The notes: generated by a model not told the origin, from the letters alone. 64,000 nt of DNA from Ophiosphaerella korrae (GCA_028456385.1 JALNQF010000033.1:186001-250000); one strand, 5' to 3'; shown: positions 22,332 to 34,661, counted from the first letter of the stretch. Numbers and translations: made by a program.

Positions 22332-25251
22332 TCACATAGAACTCGCTACAGAGCTTGTCCAAGACTCTGTAATTGACTTTGTGTCTGTGTTTTCGTCATT
22401 TGAGCCCCCTGTAATGAGCCTCAATCGTTCTTCCAGGTTGGATATCTCCTCTTCGATCGGTTTGTCGGTATAATAGACGCTATTGGCTACTCCCCTCATA
22501 CCCGCCACACATTCCTCGACCCGCATTGCGTCTTCCTTTCGACCTTGCGCTCGCATTAAACTTGCTAACATTTCCATTCGCTCCATCTTCACATGGTTTT
22601 CACCGATATACATGTCCGTCTCGCTCGAGCATACGAGAAGCATCAAACTCTCCGCTTTTCCAAACTGTCCTTGATCGCGATGAATCGTTGCAAGCTTTAC
22701 CATCAGGGCAGCACCGATTTCGTTCTCTGGCCTTTCCAATGCCATTCTGGCAGCTATCTCTTCTTCAAGAACAATCTTGGCATATTCAGAGCGACCCTGG
22801 CGAAGCTTCAGGTCGGCAAGATGCATGGTAGCCGTGCACCGCAGGACATCTTCGACAGGCAACGTTTTTCTACATATCGTAAACACCTCCATAGCTAGCG
22901 CATTGGCCTCTCCATACGAGCCACGAATGGTAAGCGTATTTACGATTGAGTTCATGCTTTGGAGTGTTATTGGATGCTCTTGTCCCCAGATGCGCTTAGT
23001 TATCGATAATAAAATCATTTCCAAAGCCTCGACCTTTTCTAAAACTTGAGGTAGAAGCCCCTGTACGTGTAGATTCTCCGGATCTTGTTTCTCGTACGCA
23101 AGTATGAGCCGCTTGCATTGCGTAACTAGTTGGATCTCAAGTTCTAGCATTCTGGGATGTTGTGATTCCCAACACCCTTCGCCATCCCGGATGAGGTCCT
23201 GTAGTATATCTGCCACACACCATAAGCTTTCAGGAGACCTGTATGTGGTGGCTAATGCGAGTGTAGTCTCAATAATTCGGGGGTCCTTAGACCCAAGTAC
23301 TTTGCGCTGCAGGACAAGGAGCTCTCTAAGACCTTTTTCTGCCTCTCTCCACCGTTGCTGTCCTATTAGAATGAGGCCAAGCCTCTGCCTCAGCAATTGG
23401 GGTAGCCAGTGATAAATGCCCCATACTGTCTCCAAGTCTCTTAATTCCCTCATATATGTTCTTTCTGCCCTCGCCGACAAACCACGAGACTCGTAATAGC
23501 TCGAGAAATCCAGGACATGAAGATGACCTGAACGCCACAGCTCGTCCTGCCTTAGGTCAATATGGTAATCGGGATCAATGGTCTTCGCTTTCGTCACGAG
23601 TTCCATGTTATGTCCTTCTCCGGGAGGCAAAGTATCGAACCACCGCGAAGCTACGCTGACATCTCGTTGTACACCAAAGCCGATTGTATAACAAAAAGCG
23701 AGGAGACTCCTGGCATGTTCAGTCATTTCCTTCGAAAAGGAGTTATCTGCTGCCCCAGTGACAATATTTTCAAGATGTTGCGCAATATGGGTTCGTAGTC
23801 GAAAATCAGAATTATAAAATACTGCGAGGTATTGCGCTATCTGCATTTCGTTTTAGCAAGGACTGAGTCTTTTTCGGCTAACTTACATCAAGATGGTTCT
23901 CCATCAGATCTTCTGGTACATTTTCCATCATCTCTGGCCCTCGTGTGTCAATACTATGTTAAGTAAATAGCGTTAGTAGTGTCCTATATGACTACGCCAA
24001 TACAAGCATTTGGGGAAGTTCTGTTGATAGAGTAGATATCAAAATCACGTACAGCATTGGTTCAAGCAAACCTATGAGCATCCGGAAGTCGCTCGTTCGA
24101 GACTCGGGACAGGAAGCAAGCGTCAGCTGGAAAAATTGAAGAATACGATCTTGGAGTTCAAGATCAAGCCCATTGTGTTCCTCGACAAGCACTTTGATCC
24201 ATGTCATGAAGAGGCCATCATCATCATTTTTGAATGATTCCAATGCAGTCTGCCAATTTCCTTGAATGTCAAATTTGATAGGTCGTCCATCAGTACTAGG
24301 GACCTCGGGTAGCGGCGTTCCATCAGAAGAGAAAAGCAACCATAAGCAAAGTAAGCCAAAGGAGTAAATATCCATTTTCTTGGCGTTTTCCATGGAAAAT
24401 CCCCGATGGTGATACTCCGGAGCATTCCACGGTCTTGAAATTGGGAAAATCACACGATCATTTCCGCTTTTAGACCACGCTGAAAACCCGAAGTCGGCTA
24501 CTTTGGCATAGTAAATTATTTGAATTGTTTCGCCGCCATGATTATCAAGAATTATTTCCTCTCCTTCGTCGAAAATCAAAATGTTATGTGGCTTGATATC
24601 TCCATGTACTATGTCTATGAAAGGCTTGTTAGCTCTGCAGTGAAGCTGAACGGCCATAGAGACTCGATCAAGCTGCATACCCCTCATTTTCTCGAGCTCG
24701 GATCGTAGAATGAGAACTCACTATTCGCATGCATATCTCTAAGAACGATGCATACCTCTACACACAGTTTCAATCGCTGGTCAACTGACATTCCAACACC
24801 TTTTGGAGATGTAGCAAAGCGATGCAGGTCTCCATGGCGAGACTTGGAGAACATCAAGGCGGGCCAGATTAGATCGTCTTCAGGTATGTCCCAGCACACC
24901 CCAACGAGGTTAATGATATAAGGATGATCTTTTATGATTGGGTTGCTCTGAATGATGAGCTCGTTGAAAATTTCTTGAACAGGTACCCTTTGGTTGGTAT
25001 GAGAAGAGTCTCCGAAGCGTTTGAACGCAAAGCTAGTATGAATATTGATTAGAGATTGGCTTACGGTGGCTTCTCCGCCTTGGCCTAGAATCCCAAGTGA
25101 AGATTGCCACGTTATAGGTAATATAGACACCCGAAGCTTTTGAGTGAGGGAAGAGGGGAATGAAGTCAAAGATGGGACGGGAAAGTGGGCACTCGGCTGG
25201 TCGAGCACTTTGGGTGAACTCTGTCACGAGCGAGAATTGCGTACTAGGCAT
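22332..25251 (-). CDS. Protein kinase-Sel1-TPR fusion protein
   Basis: The exons in coding order are 25251-25131, 25084-24722, 24632-24053, 23953-23887 and 23840-22332, giving 879 residues. The kinase domain spans about residues 40-360: glycine loop SGQGGEATV, lysine in FAFKRF, catalytic loop VHGDIKPHN (HGD replaces HRD), DFGFSAW, and APEY at the activation-segment end. One Sel1-like repeat (FCYTIGFGVQRDVSVASRWF) follows. The C-terminal 400 residues are helical pairs of the kinesin-light-chain TPR type (LGLILIGQQRWREAEKGL, LATIHRDQGQFGKAESL). Such fusions look like signalling receptors with a repeat sensor. Introns 46-99 nt; the first intron (25085-25130) is inferred from frame joining. Confidence 0.8.
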
Positions 25252-25777
25252 CCTGCCTATATATAGGTAGAGCAAAAAACTACTTGGTGTTTGTGAGTAG
25301 GCTGAACGGACAGATTACCCACGTAAGCGGCAAGTGACGCAAGCGAGCTGCACACTGCAGTATCAACACGGATTACGAGATCAACATACGATTAGCGAGA
25401 CGGTAACAAGACCCACATTTTACCTTGGTTGAACAAAGTAGTCCGTACCCCGTCACTTGAGTTGCATGTTCAGAGTAACAAACTGTGGCTCTAAGCGCTT
25501 TCACTCAGTGTGCGGCAAACTAGCCTAAAATATATCCATTCACGATGTTGTCGTTGCTCCTTCCTCAAGCAACCCTCGTAACCAAATTGCCAGCACAGCA
25601 CGTCAGAATCGGCACGAAAACATCACCCATTACCCTCACAGGCTGACTAACTTTTCGTTCTCAGATTTCACCATATGAAGTTGACCACCAGAACACAAAG
25701 GCAGACCAGGAAGCATACTAAAGCACGCCAAATCATAACTAATATAAAGAATCATATTACTAGGTATGTACATGCAC
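25252..25777. other. Intergenic region
   Basis: Promoter of the kinase gene and 3' flank of ATG37. No gene is seen. Confidence 0.5.
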
Positions 25778-27102
25778 CTACCCATCCCCCCCTCCCCCTT
25801 TCTTCCCCCCCAACCCCGGCAACTTAACCTTGCCTACCTTGGCCACAGCCTGCCCCAGCAAAACTTTAACCGCGCCCTCCAATCGGGTATCCTTCCTCCT
25901 GCGCATCCACAGCAAGACGATACCAAGAAAGAAGACATCGAGGGCAATGTGTTTGACGGCGGCGATGAACCAGCGCCAGATACCGCGGAACAGGCGGTAG
26001 TGCGGCGAGTGGGAGAAGAGGCGGCGGGCCTCGAGTTGTTCGCGCAGGGCGGCGACTTCAGCGGTCATTTTTTGTAGCGCTTGTTCGACACGGGCGCGCC
26101 ATTTTTTGTCGGCGGCGGATTCGATCGGGGGGCCGGTGGTGGGTGCTTGGGCGCGCGTGGGGGTAGATTTGAAGTTGGGCATGGGTATGGATTCTGGGAG
26201 GATGGAGCGTAGGCGTGGGGCGGGTGTTGGTGTGGAGGGTGGATTGGGGTTTGGAGGTTTGGGTTTTGGGGCGAGGTCGTGGTCGGTGACTGGGGCGTCT
26301 AGGTTGGGGTTGTATTGCGAGTCGGGGGCATCGACAAACTCCTGGTGGTCGATCTCGGCCTCCTCCTCTTCCAGGTCCTCCTCGCTCTGAGACATGGGGC
26401 TTTTGATTTGGAGAGGTTGGTCGTCGTCGTCGTCGTCGTCGTCATCGTCATGGTGATGGTCTTGACGAACAGGTGCCGGTGTTCTTGACTGACTGCGTCT
26501 GCTGTGCCCCAGGTACGAGTGACTAGGTGGTATATGCAGGCCCAGCTGGCTGAGGGTCTGCAGTGGCGACGACGAGGATGACGAAGGGACGTTGGACTTG
26601 ACCTGGTCCCACACAAACTCGAGCTCGGCGACGAGTTCGCGGCTGTCGGGCGAGGGCGAGGCGAACTTGTGCATGGTGTCGATGAGGGTGGTGATGTACC
26701 GCCGCTTGGCTTCGGTGCGCGAGAGGCTGTTTTGGTGTTTCCAGGCATCCCTTCACATGTCAATTGGGTTGTGGTGTGGTTGTGTCGTGTGCCAACGTAC
26801 CACTTTTCGCGAGCGCGCTGGTCCTGCTCGCTGCTTCCCTGCGGCCGTTCCATGATGCCATCGACATCGCCCTCTGCAGAGTATCAGCCTGCAGGCTCTT
26901 TTGGCATGCGCTCACGACGACATACCCATTGCTTGCTTATACAGTCCATAGAGCCTCAGGCGAGTGGCTGATGGCGGCTTCTGCGACCCTGTGCGGATCT
27001 TATTGACCGTGTTGAGCGCATGGCTGAAGACGCGGTCTGCATGGCTGTTAGTATTCATTGACGCAGCGCGGCCAGTCCAAACATACCCACAGAGTCAGAC
27101 AT
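25778..27102 (-). CDS. ATG37: Peroxisomal acyl-CoA-binding protein Atg37
   Basis: The exons in coding order are 27102-27087, 27036-26926, 26873-26801 and 26750-25778, giving 390 residues. The first exon codes for only MSDSV plus one base. The N-terminal acyl-CoA-binding domain is complete: DRVFSHALNTVNKIRTG, RLRLYGLYKQAMEGDV, and AREKWDAWKHQNSLSR. The middle is disordered, with a run of ten aspartates and proline-rich text. A coiled coil (VEQALQKMTAEVAALREQLE) precedes a single transmembrane helix (IALDVFFLGIVLLWM) and a basic tail. This is the architecture of Atg37, which binds acyl-CoA at the peroxisome membrane and supports pexophagy with Atg30 and Atg11. Assignment rests on domain order. 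Confidence 0.9.
26420..26449 (-). repeat. GTC/GAC trinucleotide tract encoding poly-Asp
   Basis: Seven to ten GAC-type codons in a row on the minus strand encode the aspartate run of Atg37; likely length-variable between isolates. Confidence 0.85.
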
Positions 27103-27523
27103 GGCCAGCGTTGACTACGCGCCCCCGCCAAGGGGAGCCTCATGTATGGGGGTCACGACGAGAGGAGGATTGCGCAATACTGGGCGGTGCTACTGTTCAG
27201 AGCGCAGGAGAGAATAGCAACACACGATAGATGGACATGATGTGCATGATGCCATCAAATTGCGGAGCCGGGGTAGTGGTCGAGTTGGCGTGTCCTGGTC
27301 TGGTCGCGCACGCTCGAGGCCTCGGCATAGGCGGATAGCCGCACCACATGGAGCGAGTCCAACCCGCTTGCACGTGGAGATAGATAGCATTATCTACCAT
27401 AGCAGTAGAACCAACATTGCATACGCGAACGCTATCTACCGCCTCAGTCCATTACTGTAATCTCAACGTGACTTTCGCTGGCGATCCTGCAACCGTCAGC
27501 ACATGCTTCTTCGCAATAAGAGC
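27103..27523. other. Intergenic, ATG37 promoter
   Basis: Between the small secreted protein and ATG37 (both minus strand). ORFs here are short and unconvincing. Confidence 0.5.
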
Positions 27524-28018
27524 TCATATTGTCTCACCACCCATGAGGTCTGCAAAGACGTTTCCGTCTTCTTCCGTCAGTCGGCCTCCTAACATGGCCT
27601 GTTAGCAGGGTCACAACAATGCCAGCAGCTCCAGCTCCATTCGCCTTCTGCACCTACCATTGAATATGAGCGCGTACGAGTCGCCTGTTTTCTCAGCAAC
27701 TACACGCTGCACCACTGAAGGCTCGCCCTCTGTATCTGTCTTGAACCAGAGCACGCGCTTCGGCAGCAAGCTTCGGTCTTCTGTGATCCATCGTCCCAGC
27801 TGCCAGTCGCCACACTGCAGACGGCCCTCTTTCAGCGTGAAAACAGCTGCATCCTTGCCAGCTGCCACCTCGGCCTGCGAGCGCGACTCCCTACTGTCGC
27901 CGGCCGTTGCAATCGCTTTGCCGTTGATTTCGATGGTGAATGCAGGGCCGATGCTGTCCATTTCGTCTAAGACAAGAGTTGAGACTAGGGTGGTGATGAA
28001 ATAACGGAACAATTGCAT
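27524..28018 (-). CDS. Small secreted protein, conserved hypothetical
   Basis: Exons 28018-27658 and 27588-27524 give 141 residues. The start MQLFRYFITTLVSTLVL looks like a short signal peptide; an in-frame ATG at 28186 would instead add a hydrophobic segment. The mature part has alternating short strands (FTIEINGKAIATAG, VFTLKEGRLQCGDW, RVLWFKTD, YALIFNG), suggesting a small beta-rich fold, and only one cysteine. The 69-nt intron uses the second of two possible acceptors, the one that keeps GRLTEEDGNVFADLMGG in frame. I do not recognise the family. Confidence 0.65.
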
Positions 28019-29686
28019 TGCAGTTGGACCCACTTCTCGGTAGTAGCGTTGCAGCCGCAGCCCAAGCAGTACTGTACACAGTAGAAAGAGTGGCAAGATC
28101 TTGCAAAGGTGGAGAGATGGTCTCGCCAGGCCACGTCCTGTCTGAGGGATCTCGGTGCCTTCACAACTGATCAGGGTTCGGGACACACTCCTGTTACCTA
28201 CCTATCTCGGTAGGCACCAGCAACATGTCAAAAGATAGAGCACGTGATATGTAAAGTCCCTGGCCCAGTTCGCTTGGTAAAAGTCTAACAGCAGTACGTC
28301 ATGCGATGTGGCAGGGCTGCCTACTTTTACTTGCTGCGGCCATCAGATTGATTGGCCCTCGTAGACTTGGACAAAGATAGGTATTCGGCCGTTTACCTAT
28401 ACATTGACCCGGTTGGACTTCGGATTTGACGCAGGAAATACCTAATGTCTGCCTACCTACCTACAGAGTGGAGAAAGGAGAACATCTCCTAACTGTCCAC
28501 TGCGTCTAGGGCGCGGGTAGGGTCGAAGGGCAGTGCCGGTGAGATGAAGGCTTGCCACCTACCATTATGAGCCGGGTGCAGGGCGGTCCAGTAAGATTCC
28601 AGGACTGTCGCGATTTCGATAAACCGCACGATTTTGGTGTTTCTGATGATCAGAGCTGACTACGGCATATTCTCCCGGGTCTTACGCTCAACTCCAGTTG
28701 CCAAGCACCAATCGTAGGTCGCAACTGCCTTTTCCGGATCAGACCCGACCGCACCTTGACCTCCTCCCTCGTCTTGTTCACTCCAACCACTTCTCATCAC
28801 CATCCCTACCCTCCCACGGCTGTAATATATCCCAAAGCTTGGTGTGGCCTTGCCAAGCGGCCGCGTGGGAATTTGACGGTCTCACCCGGTTAATTCGTTC
28901 ACGCCACGCGCCCCGAGTGTTTGCGGCAGGTCTCTGCGTTCCAACGTTTGTATTGGCCCGTGCCAGCCGATATCAACATCTTATCGCGGCTGATCAATAT
29001 TCCACTTATGGCCTGGCCTGGCTGTCGTGGGTGTGTACCTGAGTGCTTCGCGAAGCTTTCGATCCGTCCGGGACACGCCATGCTTACCTAGATCTACGCC
29101 AGGGACCTGGCGTACTCTCAGATGTCTTTATCCTCGACTATATATGGCCGTACGAGCAGAAGCAAGCGCGCACTGACCGTCTCAGCTGCCGACAGCTCTC
29201 CTAAGCAAACTCGGAGGTAAGACTCCACCACGTTGGAAGCTTAGGCACACCACTTAGCCAACTTCCTTTTTGGCAGGCAACCTTGGGGAACCCCAGCACG
29301 CGCTTGAGCTTGAGCAGATAAGCACCTAGCCGGCGGAGCCATGTAGGGAATATCGCGTGCATGTTAACCGCTAGTCCTGACAAGGTACTTGTAACTTTAA
29401 ATGCCCAATCACGACATTGCCAAGTATTCGAGTATTCTGGATGTGGAAGGACACTGGACGCCCCCTGGTCCGCTGGTCTTGGAACCTCTAGGACGACAGG
29501 ATGGGAAGGTTGGAGTATCTGATATCGATCAACAGGTACACCATGTAGACGACTACCGTCCGACTACAAATATCACCTCTCTACCCACTCTTTACAAACC
29601 AGCCCTTCGCTCTACATTCACTTTCGCTCCATACAACCCTCCAGCCTCGCTCAGTAGCTTAGCAGCTCAGCCTCAACACCATCAAC
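28019..29686. other. Long intergenic region upstream of the trypsin gene
   Basis: No supported gene in about 1.7 kb. It holds several short TAGGTA/TACCTA motifs (for example 28194-28215 and 28454-28464), a TATA-like stretch near 29136-29144, and a pyrimidine-rich leader before the trypsin ATG. The ORF 28698-29042 lacks domain features. Confidence 0.45.
29576..29686 (+). promoter_or_regulatory. CT-rich leader of the trypsin gene
   Basis: Pyrimidine-rich stretch ending in caccatcaac immediately before the ATG, the usual look of a strongly expressed filamentous-fungal 5' leader. The exact transcription start cannot be seen. Confidence 0.4.
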
Positions 29687-30608
29687 ATGCAGATCAAAGA
29701 CGTCCTCGTTGCCCTTGCGGTTCCTGCAATCTGCTCGGCCGCAGCCATCCCCCAAGACCCATCCTTCCCCGAGGGAGACTTCCCTGAGGAGCACATTGTT
29801 GGCGGCGTAGTTGCTTCCGCTAGTGACGCTCCCTTCATCGTCAGTGTCCAGCGCAGCGGAAGCCACTTCTGCGGGGGCTCTCTGTTGAACGCCAACACCG
29901 TCCTCACCGCTGCCCACTGCGCTGCCGCCGTCAACAGCAACCCCAGCGGTATTACCGTCCGCGCTGGCTCTCTTGTACGAACACCCTGAAGGATTTTTCC
30001 AAAGTCAATCACGAATGCTAACCATGGCCAGAATCGCAACTCTGGTGGTGTTACTGCTTCCGCATCTTCCCTCAAGATCCACCCCAACTACTCTGGTACC
30101 TCGAGCACCCCACAATACAACAACGACGTGGCCATCATTAAGCTCAGCTCCTCCATCGCCACCAGCTCCACCATCCAGTACGCCGTCATCGCTGCTGCAG
30201 GCTCAGACCCTGCCGACGGCATCAGCACCACCACCGCTGGCTGGTACGTTCCCCCTTTATCCTTTATCTCCCACCCCATTTCCCTACTAATACGCATCCA
30301 GGGGAACCACCACTGAGGGCGGATCCTCCACGACTACGCTCCGCAAGGTTGATGTCCCCATCATCTCGCGTGCCACCTGCCGCACCCAGTACGCCGCCTC
30401 GCGCATCAGCGACAATATGGTCTGCGCCGGCGTCTCCAACGGTGGAAAGGACTCGTGCCAGGGTGATTCTGGCGGCCCTCTCTACGAGACCTCCTCCAAG
30501 GTCCTCGTCGGCGTTGTTTCCTGGGGTGATGGCTGCGCCCGCGCTGGTGCCCCCGGTGTCTATGCCCGCGTTGGATCGACCTCCAGTTTCATCACTGCCA
30601 ACTTATAA
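29687..30608 (+). CDS. Secreted trypsin-like serine protease (S1)
   Basis: Exons 29687-29974, 30032-30243 and 30302-30608 give 268 residues. [20 protein letters not shown] is the signal peptide. A short propeptide ends at EEH, and mature enzyme begins at IVGG. Catalytic residues are in LTAAHC (H), [10 protein letters not shown] (D) and CQGDSGGPL (S). The aspartate six residues before the catalytic serine ([11 protein letters not shown]) predicts trypsin specificity for Lys/Arg. Disulfide cysteines are in the expected places. Close relatives include alkaline trypsins of Dothideomycete wheat pathogens such as SNP1. Introns are 57 and 58 nt. It is probably extracellular, for protein nutrition or host wall attack. 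Confidence 0.95.
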
Positions 30609-32093
30609 ATGGTTCTGTTGGAGAGTGCGGTTGTTGGGATGAAGTGAAGTGAATAAATGGATGGGCTTGGATTGTAATTGGATTGGAAGATTGAAATAGG
30701 TCTCCTTTAATCGTAGTGTCAATTGGTCCAATGAAATGAATCGAAAGTAACGATATACTGCGGTGCATAGTAAGAAAATGTGATGTTTTTCCGAGAAAGG
30801 GATGCCTAGGATGAAGTTCCTTCAATGGAAGGTTCAACATGCATGCTGGGGAACACGGCTCACTTCTTAGTTGATGTTGCAGATGACGCAATTATCTAGG
30901 CTAGGATAGAAGTGTGGCGAATACATATGTGCGCAGCATGTCCATGTGAATAAGGGGAAAACTTACTCAGTCGTGCGGCATTATCATTCGGCTTATAGCC
31001 ATATACTGAGGTTCTACTGGAGCTTAGCTAGTAGAATCGAATAGGTGCGTGCAAGGCTGCAGACTTGGCTGCAACATATATATACTGTTCTACTCAAGAT
31101 AATCAACGTCGTTGATTATTCGTTGCCTTTTTGATTGTTTGGCGTAGTGGAGTAGAGCTGCCGCCTTACAGTACGGTTCATGAGCTTCGTCAACATAACT
31201 AGCTCCCTTCACTATGCATCAAGAGTACCTCCAAGTGCCAAGTCCAATCACTGCTTAATCCCAACGAATTATTGCTCTGGGTCATACCTAATGTCGACCC
31301 CCAATTTTTCAAAATTCCACAGGGATGCGTCTTAGTCCCTAGAGATACAATAAATCTTGGCTTTGCGAACGAGTCGTGCTTAGTGCGTTAATCGATATTA
31401 CAAAACTCTCCTGATTGGCTGGTTGTGAAAAGAGGCAAAGAGGGCAAGGCAAGCAAAGCAGGCTGAGCGCATTTGTTATGTAGACAAATCAGTTGAAAGT
31501 ATAATCATACCTGTATCACAAAATCTATTGGGGCTGCCTCTTTCCGGCTGTAGATGAGTCTATTTCTAGCTGCTAATGTTTAGGGTGTGGGCTAGGTATT
31601 CGGCCCCCATGCCTCAATACATAGTAATTTTAACGTCTCTACTACTCTAGAAACTAGATAAAAAAGAGATAAGAAAGTAATATGGTATACTTGGGGTAGC
31701 ATTTAGGTGTAGAAAGATCGTCTTCTTAATATCTTTGAGATAAAATTTGAAGTGATTCCCGTTTACGAAGATATGCATGCTATAATAGCTAGGCTATATG
31801 GGGCGGGGGGGGGGGGGGGGGGGGGTGCGAATAGCTACCATGCAGGCCAGAATAGTCTGCACCATGTTCAGTGATGATTGCAGCGATGGACTGGGCCAAT
31901 AACCCCTTTCGCAGTAATTAGCTGCTATTGCGGAAACAATATGTATGTATTTGCCCCATCCTACCTCATTTAATCAACGGAGTTTATCAGGCTGAGGCAA
32001 TGCTTTGGATTTAAGAGCTTGAGGTGACTAGCTGGGCAGCCTTCACATACACCCCAAGTCCATCGCGGTGTCATTCTAACACTACTACGCACC
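30609..32093. other. Gene-poor region with a poly-G tract
   Basis: About 1.5 kb with no supported gene. AT-rich, with many TAG/CTA motifs and one G tract (listed separately). I see no transposase or long repeat. It could be a decayed element, but no ends are visible. Confidence 0.45.
31805..31826 (+). repeat. 22-bp poly-G homopolymer
   Basis: Twenty-two consecutive G residues, preceded by gggc and followed by tgcg. The exact length may be affected by sequencing error. Confidence 0.8.
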
Positions 32094-33919
32094 ATGTCAA
32101 ACCCAAGGTCTTCAGATATCAAACACACAAGGCAACTTACACCAGGAACTCTAGGTCATCAGGATGATCCCGAAATTGCTCGTGAATCCCTTTCACAACA
32201 CGAGAAGGCCGTCTTACAAGTTATCGATGCACCATTCAATGGATCAAAGCCAGAACTCTGTGAGGTGTTCAGTTTCGCCCGCGATATCGCCGAGGGTATG
32301 AAGAAACTCCCGCCCTAGAAGACTGGTACTGCAAGGATACTCGATGTCACTGTTCACTCAGATTTCGTCATTACCGGTCTCAGAGCTACGAAAGGGCCGG
32401 AGGAAACTCGGACAGCTAGAGATGCCCTGATCAAATTCTTACAAGAGAAACAACCTGTCGAAGAACGGAGAATCTTCCGATGGCTTAGCGATCCGCTTCT
32501 CGTGAATGACATCGGTAGCATATCTTCTCAATGGTCTCAGCGTTTAGGCGGCGACGGTACAAATTTGTATCGCCTTGTCAATCGTACCAGCCTACAACAG
32601 CACCCTTTAGATCTCGACGTCCACCCAAGAGACTCATACTTGACTTATATTCAAGACGAAGGCGACAAGTTAATAGGTCAGTGCATTCAAATATATTACG
32701 TTTTCTTTCTCATCAGCCTCTAGTTGTTATCGTGAACGATGTCTGGACTAATCAAGAATTTATAATAAACAGCCATGACAAAGAGGTTCGTTTTGACAAC
32801 CCACGCTATATTTTGAGCACGTTGGAAGGAATTAGCTGGACTTCCCTCTCAGATGGAAACCTCGACACTTTCGCCAAATTATTAATCTTAGACTTCTTTG
32901 AGTCGCCGATCTATCTCCAACGTGTAGATTATTATGGATCACTCATATACCCGCAATTATCTGAGAAAGACGTGGCCAAGTTCTCGCTCACCAAAAACCC
33001 TCATCTTCAAGTTCCACTAGGTCTCTTCGAACCTCAACTGTCCGCCAAGAGCAGGGAGGCTTTTGAAGAGATTGAAAATGCCGAAGGTATCCTGAGGAGT
33101 GTCAACAACTTGGTGGATTCCATCTCCTTTGTGTTAGCAGCTCTCAAACAAAACAAGATTAGAAGCCGTCGGTGGCCTAACAAGAATGACTACAAGATAC
33201 GCATGCAAGCCTTGAAAAGATTGTGTGAGGAGCATCAAAACAATGCGGAAAGGGCTTTAAATGCTCTTCAACGCCAGTTTGACTACCTCTCAAAAAGGCA
33301 CACTATTCGTGAGGCCAAATCGATCATAATTATGACAATACTGGCCTCCTTGTATTTACCTCTATCGCTCTCTGCCCCACTACTCAGCATGCAAACCCCG
33401 TTTAAGAAAGTAGCCCACGACGAAACTGATAACGAAAACCCATACTTGAACGGAACAAACTTGCCATTCGACTTCTTTGGCGTGTTTATTGTGCTCGCCA
33501 CCATCACGATATTCATCGTTTATGCGATTAGACTCGGACTTTGGCTCAAATCAGATGGGCTGGGTCGATTCTCAAAGGCGTTTAGAGGTTAGTACTCCAT
33601 ATTCAACTATGGAAGTAGCTGGCGCTATGGTAGAAGGGGAGGCAGATTCTTTGAGTTTATCTATCACGCTACTAAATGGTGGATTAGTGCCGGACTACTT
33701 GTTACACTCATGGTAACCTTCTTAACTGGCATGCAGAAAAAAAAATCTCAAGATGCATGGGATACTGCTCGATGGATGTTCTTGGTGTATGGGGTGGGTG
33801 TGGGGTCTCTTGGATTTACCTACCTTGGCATCTACTTTTATTTGCATCACTTAAGGATTAGGGCACGACAGGTTCGTCTATGGTGGGCCCAGCAGTATGC
33901 GCGGTTCTCCAAGGATTGA
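32094..33919 (+). CDS. CorA-like membrane protein
   Basis: Exons 32094-32295, 32362-32676, 32724-33587 and 33642-33919 give 552 residues. Introns of 66, 47 and 54 nt each remove an in-frame stop and keep the frame. The N-terminal half is soluble. Around residues 340-400 a long helix (ALKRLCEEHQNNAERAL) leads into SIIIMTILASLYLPLSLSAP, the pattern of fungal CorA-like transporters, where the classical GMN signature has become LLSM. Three or four transmembrane helices follow, ending in a basic tail. The CorA family moves Mg2+ and other divalent ions; the loss of GMN means ion transport is uncertain. If the introns are wrong, the gene would be a pseudogene with three stops. Confidence 0.65.
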
Positions 33920-34661
33920 GCAGGCAAGCGAGATTGAAAGTTGAGATTTCCTGCGAAGCAGCAGAGAGAGCTTGCTTCCCCAATGCTCCCAAGCCATATC
34001 GTGCTAAAAATCTAGGAGGAAGGAGATTAAAGATTCCGCAATGACACTTCCAAGGGTTGCCTCCAGTTTATAGGAGGAGAGCATGAACAGACTAACATAG
34101 CCAATTTGTCCTGTGAACTTGTACCAAAGCTGTAAACGGAGGCGCTCTTCATCTGCCCCGCCACGAAGGCGATACAAGTTAAGGCTGCTACAGGCTTGTG
34201 TGGTGTTTCTCCTTGATAGCTAGAACCCGAAGTGTGTTTATTATTATTATTTCCGCTGCTCCCCTCATAATCTACCTAGCCTCCAGTCCAGCGCAAGCCT
34301 GAACTCGCCGTGCCCATCCCCAACTCGACGACCGCCACCAGACAGGTCTAGGATGAACTGAACATTCGTAAGAGGACCCACAGGACACCGTTCAGCCTCT
34401 AACAGCGCCGAGCCCTCCTTGTGCAGCTTCAGGTATTATAGACTACGCTCTTGCCGCAGCGGCGCGCTCTCCAAGCCAACCTTTCGCGCAGGTCACCAGG
34501 CTGGATAATTATGTGTGAATATTCTGATGACGAAAAGAAGTTTGGAAAGGCCATGAGGTGGTATATATATGCGATATACACACCAGATCCAACAACATGT
34601 GGAACTTCACCCCAACACAGACGCCAAATAATCCATCCTACAAACTTTGCCATTCTCCACC
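33920..34661. other. Intergenic region
   Basis: Between the CorA-like and WD40 genes (convergent). No gene is seen. Confidence 0.5.

Noticed and set aside
28698..29042. 114-residue ORF in the long intergenic region
   Set aside because: It has no domain, signal peptide or intron support; composition is like that of the surrounding non-coding DNA.
30609..32093. Decayed transposon
   Set aside because: The region is AT-rich and gene-poor, but no terminal repeats, target-site duplication or transposase fragment was visible.
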